Assembly (NCBI GenBank): GCA_017406005.1
Contig: JAFQZI010000042.1
Span: forward strand, 1 to 36,139
DNA from: Oscillospiraceae bacterium
GTDB lineage: Bacteria; Bacillota; Clostridia; Oscillospirales; Oscillospiraceae
Reading direction: 5' to 3'
Length of the DNA stretch: 36,139 bases
Shown: positions 22,131-28,829 of the stretch, in pieces
How positions within the stretch are numbered: position 1 is the first letter of the stretch
Layout: every line of letters begins with the position of its first letter
The notes under the pieces: model-generated
What the model saw: only the letters and a program-made list of their open reading frames with translations
Databases searched by the model: none
Told to the model about the DNA's origin: nothing
Program-made: the position numbers and the translations under genes

Positions 22131-22904
22131 ATGAATACATTCAAGGAAAAACTGAAAGTCGGAAAGCACCTGATCGGGTTTGAGGTTGATCTCGCAGACC
22201 CGTGCATCGCGGAAATGGTCGGCGGCCTCGGTTTCGATTATCTGTGGATCGACACCGAGCATGAGGCCATGGATTACGAGACCGTGCTGATGCAGATCAT
22301 CGCATGCAAAGCCGCGGGGACGGCTTCGGTCGTCCGGATTCCGTTTAATGAATCCTACCTTGCCAAGCGCGTTCTGGAAATGGGCCCCGACGGGATCATC
22401 TTCCCGATGATCAACTCCGCGGAAGAAGCGGAAGCGGCTATGGAAGCCTGCATCTATCCGCCCAACGGAAAGCGTGGCTTTGGCCCGCGTAGATGCTGCC
22501 GATACGGTGCCGAAGATATGACGCAGTATATTGAGGAATCGTCCGACCGGACAGCCCGTTTCATCCAGATTGAAAACGTCGATGCGGTGAAGGATCTTGA
22601 CCGTATTCTCCGCGTTCCTTTTATCGACGGCATCATTGTCGGGCCATGTGATCTCTCCGGTTCTATCGGCCACCTCAATGACCTCTTTCATCCGGAAGTA
22701 TTGAAACTCATTGATATCACCATACAAAAGTGCAACGATGCAAAGATGCCTGTGGGCGTCGCTGTCGGCGCAAATGACGAAAAGAGCCTGCAGTTCTGGT
22801 ACGACCGGGGCTTCCAGTTTATTTCGGCAGGCAGCGATATTGTTGCTATTGTGAACACAGCAATGGTTCAAAGTGCCATGATGCGCAAGATTTTTTCTGA
22901 TTAA
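22131..22904 (+). CDS. HpcH/HpaI-family aldolase 1 (RhmA-like)
   Basis: A 257-residue class II (metal-dependent) pyruvate aldolase. It has D41 and H44 in WIDTEH, R69 in VVRIP, the GKRGFGPRR loop, E148 in FIQIEN and D174 in GPCDLSGSIG: catalytic base, pyruvate-binding Arg and the two metal ligands. Family members split 2-keto-3-deoxy sugar acids or 4-hydroxy-2-oxo acids into pyruvate and an aldehyde. 2-keto-3-deoxy-L-rhamnonate (RhmA) and 4-hydroxy-2-oxoheptanedioate (HpaI) are typical substrates. AGGAG precedes the ATG. A paralogue follows after 27 bp. A GH78-like rhamnosidase 6 kb away makes a rhamnonate route conceivable. Confidence 0.88.
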   Translation: MNTFKEKLKVGKHLIGFEVDLADPCIAEMVGGLGFDYLWIDTEHEAMDYETVLMQIIACKAAGTASVVRIPFNESYLAKRVLEMGPDGIIFPMINSAEEAEAAMEACIYPPNGKRGFGPRRCCRYGAEDMTQYIEESSDRTARFIQIENVDAVKDLDRILRVPFIDGIIVGPCDLSGSIGHLNDLFHPEVLKLIDITIQKCNDAKMPVGVAVGANDEKSLQFWYDRGFQFISAGSDIVAIVNTAMVQSAMMRKIFSD

Positions 22905-22931
22905 AACAGAACTACAGGAGAGCTTTCAGAT

Positions 22932-23708
22932 ATGAGTAAACTCAGTGAAAAACTGAAACGGGGCGAAATCGCTCTCGGATCCCATATTTCTTTGAACGAT
23001 TCAACGATAACAGAAATCATGGGAGCTGTAGGCTTTGATTACCTCTGGATCGACACCGAACACACTTCTATCTCTCTGGAATGTCTTCAAAATCATCTTG
23101 TGGCAGCGAAGGCATGCGGTGTATCCGCGGTTGTCCGCGTTCCGGAAGTATCTCAGGTCAAAGCTAAACCGATTCTGGAAATGAGGCCGGATGGTATTGT
23201 TTTTCCTCAGGTAAACAGCTATGAACTTGCTCTTGAAGCTGTTGCTGCCTGCAAATATCCTCCTGTCGGGAACCGCGGCTGGGGGCCACGAAGGGCAATG
23301 CATTTCGGCGTGGATATGACAGCGCAGGATTATATCGCACGGGCAAATGATGAGATCCTGACCATTCTTCAGTTTGAAAACATCAATGCCTATAAAGACC
23401 TGGACCGGATCCTCGGGATAGAGGGGCTGGATGTCATCCTGCTCGGGCCCTGCGATCTGGCAGCATCCATGGGGCACATCGGTGACTGGCATCATCCGGA
23501 AGTCGAGCGTGTTGTGGATGATCTCTTTGTGCGCACGCATAAAGCAGGAAAAAAGATCGGTGTTTCATACGGATTATGCGATAAGGAAGAGCTGTATCTT
23601 TATCAGCGCCGCGGCGTTGACATGATCTCCATCGCAGCGGAAACCGATTTTATTGTGAAAGGGTCGAAAGATCTTCTCTGTACTATGAAAGAGGTTTTCA
23701 CCTCGTAA
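22932..23708 (+). CDS. HpcH/HpaI-family aldolase 2 (RhmA-like)
   Basis: A 258-residue paralogue of the upstream gene with the same set of residues: D41 and H44 in WIDTEH, R69 in VVRVP, the GNRGWGPRR loop, E149 in LQFEN and D175 in GPCDLAASMG. It differs strongly elsewhere, for example after GPRR and in the last 80 residues. This suggests a different substrate or a mixed oligomer, since these enzymes are hexamers. AGGAG precedes the ATG. The dispersed repeat and a bidirectional terminator follow. Confidence 0.88.
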   Translation: MSKLSEKLKRGEIALGSHISLNDSTITEIMGAVGFDYLWIDTEHTSISLECLQNHLVAAKACGVSAVVRVPEVSQVKAKPILEMRPDGIVFPQVNSYELALEAVAACKYPPVGNRGWGPRRAMHFGVDMTAQDYIARANDEILTILQFENINAYKDLDRILGIEGLDVILLGPCDLAASMGHIGDWHHPEVERVVDDLFVRTHKAGKKIGVSYGLCDKEELYLYQRRGVDMISIAAETDFIVKGSKDLLCTMKEVFTS

Positions 23709-23719
23709 TTGGTACTAAC

Positions 23720-23825
23720 AAGCAAAGCAAGGATCGTCGCACGCTTCCCGCGCGTCGTGATGCTCGCGAAGACAACATGTTACCTCGATTTCAGTGTTCT
23801 GTCGCGAGCTTTATAAATTAGGGAA
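23720..23825 (+). repeat. Dispersed intergenic repeat, copy 2
   Basis: About 105 bp aligning with 16071-16175. The left half (CAAGGA, CGTCGCACG, CGCGCGTCGTGATGCTCGCG, AAGACAAC) is nearly unchanged. Differences include paired positions in the outer stem region, where GCTCGCGA faces TCGCGAGC. It lies between aldolase 2 and its terminator. Confidence 0.75.
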
Positions 23826-23851
23826 ATTCAGAACTGAATTGAAAATACAGC

Positions 23852-23897
23852 AAAAACCGCAAAAGACAACCTGTTACGGGTTTCTTTTGCGGTTTTT
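23852..23897. terminator. Bidirectional terminator between aldolase operon and TRAP-3
   Basis: A long A/T-flanked stem: AAAACCGCAAAAGA on the left pairs with TCTTTTGCGGTTTT on the right around an 18-nt loop. A-rich and T-rich flanks on both sides let it work for the converging operons. Confidence 0.85.
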
Positions 23898-23928
23898 GGT
23901 TTTATGGCGCTAGGTTTTTACAAAACGA

Positions 23929-25218
23929 TCAGCCTGCCATATGGTTGGGGATAAACATAATGATATCCGGTACATAGGTGCACAGGAAAAGAAGTGCAAT
24001 CATGATGAGCACCATTGGGATAATCTCCCGGATAACCCCTCCGATCTTCGTCTTGCCCAAACCGGAAACAATAAAGAGCAGCATGCCGAAAGGCGGGGTG
24101 GAAAGCCCGATCATCATATTCAGGCAAATGACCACGCCGAAATGCACGAGATCAATACCGAAAGCCTTGACAATCGGCAGAACCATCGGCACAAAAACGA
24201 GCTGGATGGTGGAAACATCAAGCACACAGCCGAGGAGCAGGAACACTATATTCACAACCAGCAGGAAGAGATTCTTATTGGTTGTAATGCCCGTAACAAA
24301 CCCGGAAACAGCATTCGGAACCTTTTCCAGAGCAATAATCTTGGAGAAGAGATACGCGGTGCCGCAGAGTGCAGCCAGCGTTGCGGTATTAGCCGCTGTC
24401 TTCTTCAGGATGGTAGCAAGCCGCTTCCAGCCAAGTGTACGATACACAACTGCGCTGATCAGAAGTGCATAGGCAGATGCAACAGCACCGGCTTCCGTCG
24501 GGGTGCAGACACCTGAATAAATACCGCCGAGGAGCAGGATGACCGTAAACAGAGCCGGAAATGCCACGAGGGTAGCTTTGCCGAACTGCTTCAGCGTCAT
24601 CTTTACGCCTGCAGGATAGTTGCGCTTATAGGAAATATAGAAGCAGTAGATCATAAGCACGATGGCCAGCAAGACGCCGGGCACCATGCCGCCAGCGAAC
24701 AGCTTACCGACTGACGCGCCGGAAAGCATTGCGTAGATGACCATGGGGATCGACGGCGGGAAGATCGGGCCGACGGTTGCGGAAGCAGCCGTAATAGCGC
24801 AGCTGAACTCGGCGTCGTAACCCTCTTTCTTCATCTGCTCGATCTCCATGAGACCGATACCGGAAGCATCTGCAATGGCAGAGCCGCTCATACCGGAGAA
24901 AATGAGGGAGATGAAGACGTTAACCTGCGCCGTGCCGCCCTTCAGACGTCCGAGGAGGCCGTTGCAGAAACTGAACATTTTATCTGTGACTTCGCCCTCA
25001 TTCAGGACGTTCGCCATGAAAACGAACAGCGGAGCCGCCAGCATGGTAAAACCGGTGATCATATCGCCGGTGATGACGGAATAGACCATGCCCATACTTG
25101 CCGGGCGAGCAATCAGGAAGTAGACAATGCAGGATGCCAGCATGGAGAAGGAAATCGGCATGCGGATGATGAAGAAAATCGCAAGAGATGCGAACAGTGC
25201 GAATACACCCCAGTTCAT
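23929..25218 (-). CDS. dctM: TRAP transporter large membrane subunit DctM (system 3)
   Basis: A 429-residue polytopic permease subunit of TRAP system 3. It carries FTMLAAPLFVFMANVLNEG, LKGGTAQVNVFISLIFSGMSGSAIADASG, GPIFPPSIPMVIYAM and LSTPPFGMLLFIVSGL. The SGMSGSAIAD variant separates it from systems 1 and 2 (GGCSGSANAD), so it belongs to a different branch, nearer to the DctM/SiaM type. Its start overlaps the dctQ stop by four bases. It ends 30 bp beyond the terminator at 23852-23897. Confidence 0.93.
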   Translation of the reverse strand: MNWGVFALFASLAIFFIIRMPISFSMLASCIVYFLIARPASMGMVYSVITGDMITGFTMLAAPLFVFMANVLNEGEVTDKMFSFCNGLLGRLKGGTAQVNVFISLIFSGMSGSAIADASGIGLMEIEQMKKEGYDAEFSCAITAASATVGPIFPPSIPMVIYAMLSGASVGKLFAGGMVPGVLLAIVLMIYCFYISYKRNYPAGVKMTLKQFGKATLVAFPALFTVILLLGGIYSGVCTPTEAGAVASAYALLISAVVYRTLGWKRLATILKKTAANTATLAALCGTAYLFSKIIALEKVPNAVSGFVTGITTNKNLFLLVVNIVFLLLGCVLDVSTIQLVFVPMVLPIVKAFGIDLVHFGVVICLNMMIGLSTPPFGMLLFIVSGLGKTKIGGVIREIIPMVLIMIALLFLCTYVPDIIMFIPNHMAG

Positions 25219-25754
25219 GCGGTTACCTCCTCTTCTGCTTCCTTGAGCTCAGCTTCAGCGACAGAGACAGGATGCGGATGCTTGTACTCATCAATGGCTT
25301 TTTTTACATTGATCAGAGAGCGGACAATGATTTCGCCAAGCATCCAGAAAAACGGCGCAAAGGCAATCTTATACGGGATTTTCAGGATGCCGGTTTTCAT
25401 CGTGCTCTTGAGCATCAGGGTCAGGCTCGGCTTGAAGGCAAGAGCGACAAGCACGGCAAGGATAAGGTTGTATGCTACCTTCATGAGCATCTGGACTTTC
25501 GGAGAGCACTTGTCATAGACGAGTGAGAAAACGACGTGTTCGTCATTTTCCATCGCTTTGCCGCAGCCCCAGAACATAATCCACATGTAGCAGAGAACGG
25601 CAAGCTCATTGCCCCAAGAAAGAGATTTGCGGAAGAAGTAGCGAAGGACAATCGTTGATACGAAACACAGGAACAGAACCAGAAAGATCAGGCACGGAAA
25701 CCAGACGCCCCAGACGTCGGAAATGCGCTTCATGACCTTTTTAAAGTTATTCAA
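25215..25754 (-). CDS. dctQ: TRAP transporter small membrane subunit DctQ (system 3)
   Basis: A 179-residue protein with four hydrophobic segments and the DctQ phrase VSTIVLRYFFRKSLSWGNELAVLCYMWIMFWGCGKAMENDEHVVFSL. The start appears to be TTG 25754, nine bases after AGGGGG; an ATG seven codons later (25733) is possible. The C-terminus is very acidic (ELKEAEEEV). A perfect hairpin (25790-25815) separates it from the binding-protein gene. Confidence 0.87.
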   Translation of the reverse strand: MNNFKKVMKRISDVWGVWFPCLIFLVLFLCFVSTIVLRYFFRKSLSWGNELAVLCYMWIMFWGCGKAMENDEHVVFSLVYDKCSPKVQMLMKVAYNLILAVLVALAFKPSLTLMLKSTMKTGILKIPYKIAFAPFFWMLGEIIVRSLINVKKAIDEYKHPHPVSVAEAELKEAEEEVTA

Positions 25755-25789
25755 GGCTTATAACCCCCTTTGTCAAAGAATGAAGGAGC

Positions 25790-25815
25790 GGGAGCAGATC
25801 CGGTGATCTGCTCCC
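25790..25815 (-). promoter_or_regulatory. Intercistronic hairpin between dctP and dctQ (system 3)
   Basis: GGGAGCAGATC (25790-25800) and GATCTGCTCCC (25805-25815) form a perfect 11-bp stem with a CGGT loop. There is no T run on the minus side. It occupies the same place as the hairpins of systems 1 and 2 but its sequence is unrelated. Confidence 0.65.
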
Positions 25816-25853
25816 GGTAAAGGGCATTTTCTGTGTTAAGATTTCGCTAAGGA

Positions 25854-26873
25854 TTATTCGCCCTGAAGCAGTGCGTAGAGATCCATATCCCAGTTGCCGG
25901 TGACTTCGGGGTGTGCATCATACCATGCAGTTGCATTGGCCTTGAAGTCAGCGAGATCAGGATAGGTAACAGTGCAGCCTGCAGCCTCAAGATCAGCAAT
26001 GATGCTGTTCTCCTGGGCAATACGCTCCTCGTCGTTGTACTGGCGGGCAGCTTCGAATGCTTCCTTCACGCAAGCCTGCTGTGCCGGGGTCATAGAATTC
26101 CAGGTGTCGGTGGTGATGCAGGGGAGGATGGAGTCGACAACGTGGTTGGTGATGGCGAAGTACTTGGCAACCTCATAGAAACCTGCGTTCCAGTCGGAAG
26201 GCAGCGGGTTGTCCTGACCATCAACAGCACCGGTCTGGAGGGCGGTGTAGAGCTCGGAGTAAGCAAGCGGAGTGGGCTCTGCGCCGAGTGCGCGGCCGAG
26301 ATTCTGCCATGCTTCGGAACCGGGCATACGGAGAAGAACGCCCTTCATGTCCTCATAAGCATTGATGGGCTTGTTGCGGGTGTTGACAACACGGGAGCCG
26401 AGATAGAAAGCATTGATCGGGGTCACGTTGGTTGCTTCGGCAATCTTGTCAAAGATCTGCTGGCCGACCGGCCCGTTGAGGGTGGAGGTCATGTGGTCAT
26501 AGGAGTTCCAGAAGTAAGCCGTGCCGATCATTTCGCACCACTCAAGACCCGGCTGCGTGGAAAGGGTCTGGAAAGAGATGTAAGCAATGTCAGCGCCGCC
26601 AGCCATACCGCCGGTGTTGATGGCATCCCACTCGTTTTCAGAGGAGAAGAGGGTGGAGTCGGAGTAGACATCGCAGGTGACGGAGCCGCCGGAGAGTTCT
26701 GCGACTTTGTCAGCGAAGACCTGCATGGCTTTGCCGTGCCAGTCGGAGCTAAGTGCATTGGCCGTGAAGATCAGGTTGACTTTCGGATCCTTGGATGCAT
26801 CTTCTGCGAAAGCGGATGTGCAGAGTGCAACAACCATTACCAGGGCGAGAAGAAGTGCGAGGGTCTTTTTCAT
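25854..26873 (-). CDS. dctP: TRAP transporter solute-binding protein DctP (system 3)
   Basis: A 339-residue secreted binding protein. A signal peptide occupies residues 1-23 (MKKTLALLLALVMVVALCTSAFA). AGGAGG precedes the ATG. The mature part has the DctP outline with FTANALSSDWHGKAMQVFADKVAELSGGSV, GVLLRMPGSEAW with the ligand-binding Arg, and QTGAVDGQDNPLPSDW. The QDNP phrase is common in sugar-acid TRAP binding proteins. The gene follows a DapA-family lyase in the same operon, which suggests that the ligand or its product is a 2-keto-3-deoxy sugar acid, sialic-acid-like compound or a hydroxy-proline-type acid. The sequence does not decide among these. Confidence 0.9.
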   Translation of the reverse strand: MKKTLALLLALVMVVALCTSAFAEDASKDPKVNLIFTANALSSDWHGKAMQVFADKVAELSGGSVTCDVYSDSTLFSSENEWDAINTGGMAGGADIAYISFQTLSTQPGLEWCEMIGTAYFWNSYDHMTSTLNGPVGQQIFDKIAEATNVTPINAFYLGSRVVNTRNKPINAYEDMKGVLLRMPGSEAWQNLGRALGAEPTPLAYSELYTALQTGAVDGQDNPLPSDWNAGFYEVAKYFAITNHVVDSILPCITTDTWNSMTPAQQACVKEAFEAARQYNDEERIAQENSIIADLEAAGCTVTYPDLADFKANATAWYDAHPEVTGNWDMDLYALLQGE

Positions 26874-26912
26874 AGATTTTTCCTCCTGTAAAAAATTTGG
26901 ATAGAATATGTC

Positions 26913-26934
26913 ATTAACTCCGGTGGGAGTGAAT
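26913..26934 (-). promoter_or_regulatory. Small hairpin between the lyase gene and dctP-3
   Basis: ACTCC and GGAGT enclose a GGTG loop, with outer ATT/AAT pairs, in the 77-bp gap between the lyase and dctP-3. No T run follows, so it may be a processing or stabilising element for the dctP message. Confidence 0.35.
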
Positions 26935-26950
26935 GCCTTGTAAGTCGGGA

Positions 26951-27916
26951 TCAGCCGAAGAACGCCTTGCGGAACATCTGCTCGCAGGCATAGAACTGAT
27001 CAATCTCGATGATCTTGCTGCTGGGATACTGCGTCTCTGTTGCTGTGGTAACTTTATTCCACGTGAGTTCATCCGGTTTGCGGGTACGGGTCACAAGCGT
27101 CATGGGAACGCCCATCAGATTCATATGGTACTTGCAGTTGACCGGGTAGACCTGGCATTCGACCATCGACGTTGCACCGAGGAATGCCATCATCTGTTCC
27201 ACGCGCTCCGCTTCTGCAGGATTCTGATAATTCTCAATCAGCCATGCATACAGATCGGAGTGGAAGTTTGCCATAACACCGGAATAGCCTGCGACGCCCA
27301 TTCTCATGCTCTCAAGCAGCGTGGCGGCATTGGCATTGAAAATCTTCAGGGATGTGCCCTTAATGGCCTCACACTTGGCTTTGAGCATATCAAGATCGCA
27401 GCAGGTGTCCTTCAAAAATGCAAACTTGCCGGTATTTGCAATCCACTTCAGCAACTTGGGAGAAATAACTCTCTTGTACGGATAGGGGCACTCGTAAATG
27501 CCGAAACTGTCGGCCTTTACATGATCAATGAGATACTGGATGCGCTCTTTGGCAACATCTTCGCTCTCTTCGGGTGCTGCAAACTGGTTGGAAATAAACA
27601 CATAGGAATCTACTCCCATGTCCACAATCGCCTGCGCTTCTGCGACCTGATCCTCCAGTGACTCGGCAACATGCCCCGACGCAATCACGCCCATGCCTTT
27701 TTCATGGCCATGGTCAATCACGTATTTGGCAAGTTCCAGACGCTCTTCTTTTGTGAGGAAGAACATTTCACTGGACTGGCAAACCGCAAAAATGCCGGTC
27801 ACTTTGTGGTCCGCATACCAGTCAATAATACGCTGGACGGCGGCATAGTCAATTTTGTTGTCTTCCGTGAACGGGGTAATCATTACCGGCCATACACCAT
27901 TGGCAATCTCTTTCAT
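26951..27916 (-). CDS. DapA/NanA-family Schiff-base lyase
   Basis: A 321-residue TIM-barrel protein of the dihydrodipicolinate synthase/N-acetylneuraminate lyase family. The Schiff-base lysine is K169 in FAFLKDTCCD and the catalytic Tyr is Y141 in GIYECPYPYKR. The phosphate/carboxylate loop reads CQSSEMFFLT where DapA has GTTGESxxLT, so it is not a housekeeping DapA. Such variants cleave 2-keto-3-deoxy sugar acids or related 4-hydroxy-2-oxo acids to pyruvate. It is transcribed with TRAP system 3, a layout seen in sialate and sugar-acid loci, and lies 30 bp after a 59-residue protein gene. Confidence 0.85.
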   Translation of the reverse strand: MKEIANGVWPVMITPFTEDNKIDYAAVQRIIDWYADHKVTGIFAVCQSSEMFFLTKEERLELAKYVIDHGHEKGMGVIASGHVAESLEDQVAEAQAIVDMGVDSYVFISNQFAAPEESEDVAKERIQYLIDHVKADSFGIYECPYPYKRVISPKLLKWIANTGKFAFLKDTCCDLDMLKAKCEAIKGTSLKIFNANAATLLESMRMGVAGYSGVMANFHSDLYAWLIENYQNPAEAERVEQMMAFLGATSMVECQVYPVNCKYHMNLMGVPMTLVTRTRKPDELTWNKVTTATETQYPSSKIIEIDQFYACEQMFRKAFFG

Positions 27917-27946
27917 ATTGGCTCCTTTTTTATTATATTTTTGTGA

Positions 27947-28126
27947 TTACTGCGTATCCAATGTTTCTTCCGTGTCATCAGGTTCTTTATCCACCTGATT
28001 CATCAGCATATACCAGAGCTGCTTTTTCTGATTGAAAGCAATATCCGGCCTCTTTGTTGCGACTTTCTTTTTTTCCTCTTCTATGACTGCCTGCAGGATA
28101 CTGGCAAAGAGACCATCTTTTTTCAT
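27947..28126 (-). CDS. Small protein, 59 residues, unknown
   Basis: This reading frame starts at an ATG with AAAGGAG six bases upstream and ends 30 bp before the lyase gene. The protein is mostly charged: a short hydrophobic helix (LFASILQAVIEEEKKKV), a middle with FNQKKQLWYMLMNQV and an acidic tail (DKEPDDTEETLD). No signal peptide or known domain is visible. It would be the first gene of the lyase-TRAP operon. A much longer frame runs upstream through the divergent gene at 28226-28822, but that part is a shadow. I do not recognise a family. Confidence 0.55.
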   Translation of the reverse strand: MKKDGLFASILQAVIEEEKKKVATKRPDIAFNQKKQLWYMLMNQVDKEPDDTEETLDTQ

Positions 28127-28152
28127 ACGAACTCCTTTTGTCCGAAACAGGC

Positions 28153-28182
28153 TTGACGGATAGATATCTCCATTATTATAAT
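28153..28182 (+). promoter_or_regulatory. Promoter of the DUF3267-like/GH78 operon
   Basis: TTGACG at 28153-28158, an 18-bp spacer and TATAAT at 28177-28182. A minus-strand TATAAT (plus 28175-28180) overlaps this -10 and may serve the divergent small-protein/lyase operon, but its -35 is poor. Confidence 0.65.
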
Positions 28183-28225
28183 AAACTAGAATTGATAAAA
28201 AAGCAAGAAAAAGATAGAGGGAACG

Positions 28226-28822
28226 GTGACTTGTATGAAGGCCTATTCCATCCTCCCGAGCTCCCATAAAGGCAGGCTTCTTGCCCGTATTGAACTGGAA
28301 CGGAGCAAAGTGCTTTCCAGGCTCATTAAAACCATTCAGGCTGTGCTTGCAGTTGTTCTGCTTGCAGCCGGATGTATATTTCTGTCTCCTTCCGAGTTGA
28401 CAAATATGAAGGATCCGTTTGAGCATCTTACTGCTCTGATGCTTGGTATGCTTTCCGTTTCCATCGTACAGGAGCTCACGCGCGGATTTCTGATGCGGAT
28501 TATCAGCGGCATCAAGCCCACCCTGCGCTTTTCTGGGGCTTATCTTCACGCCGGTTGTGAAGCTTATTTCCCCCGACGGGGGGAGCAGATTCTCAATCTC
28601 TTCCCGCTTCTTTTTTCTACGGTCGTGCTTCTTATTCTGTTCTTCTCTGTCCAGGATATAAGCTGGAAGTGGATGGTCTGGATTGTATTCACGGTCAACA
28701 TTTGTTTCGGTGTGGGATACGGTTATGCAAGCATGCGCTTTGCCCAGATGCCGGAGGATATTCTGGTTATGAACCTCGGCCCTACTTATCTGGTATACTC
28801 TGCCCAGGCGGAAAAGGAATAA
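28226..28822 (+). CDS. DUF3267-like membrane protein without zinc ligands
   Basis: A 198-residue membrane protein with hydrophobic segments at about 36-54, 69-95, 123-142 and 148-165. The layout resembles DUF3267 putative zincins: a helix with HExxH, then a PxL...GAY strand pair, a NLFPLLF helix and a late Asp-containing helix. Here the motif reads VQELTRG (Q82-E83-L84-T85-R86), so both His ligands are lost, and the late GD position reads GYGYA. It would be an inactive relative. The start is GTG 28226 close behind GAGGG, or ATG 28235. It is seven bases upstream of the GH78-like gene and shares its promoter. The DUF3267 link is by pattern only. Confidence 0.5.
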   Translation: MTCMKAYSILPSSHKGRLLARIELERSKVLSRLIKTIQAVLAVVLLAAGCIFLSPSELTNMKDPFEHLTALMLGMLSVSIVQELTRGFLMRIISGIKPTLRFSGAYLHAGCEAYFPRRGEQILNLFPLLFSTVVLLILFFSVQDISWKWMVWIVFTVNICFGVGYGYASMRFAQMPEDILVMNLGPTYLVYSAQAEKE

Positions 28823-28829
28823 AGAGCCG

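Noticed and set aside
27925-27961. An internal promoter before the lyase gene (TTGGAT-18-TATAAT on the minus strand)
   Set aside because: Its start would fall inside the lyase ribosome binding site. The AT-rich stretch is more likely just the leader of that site.
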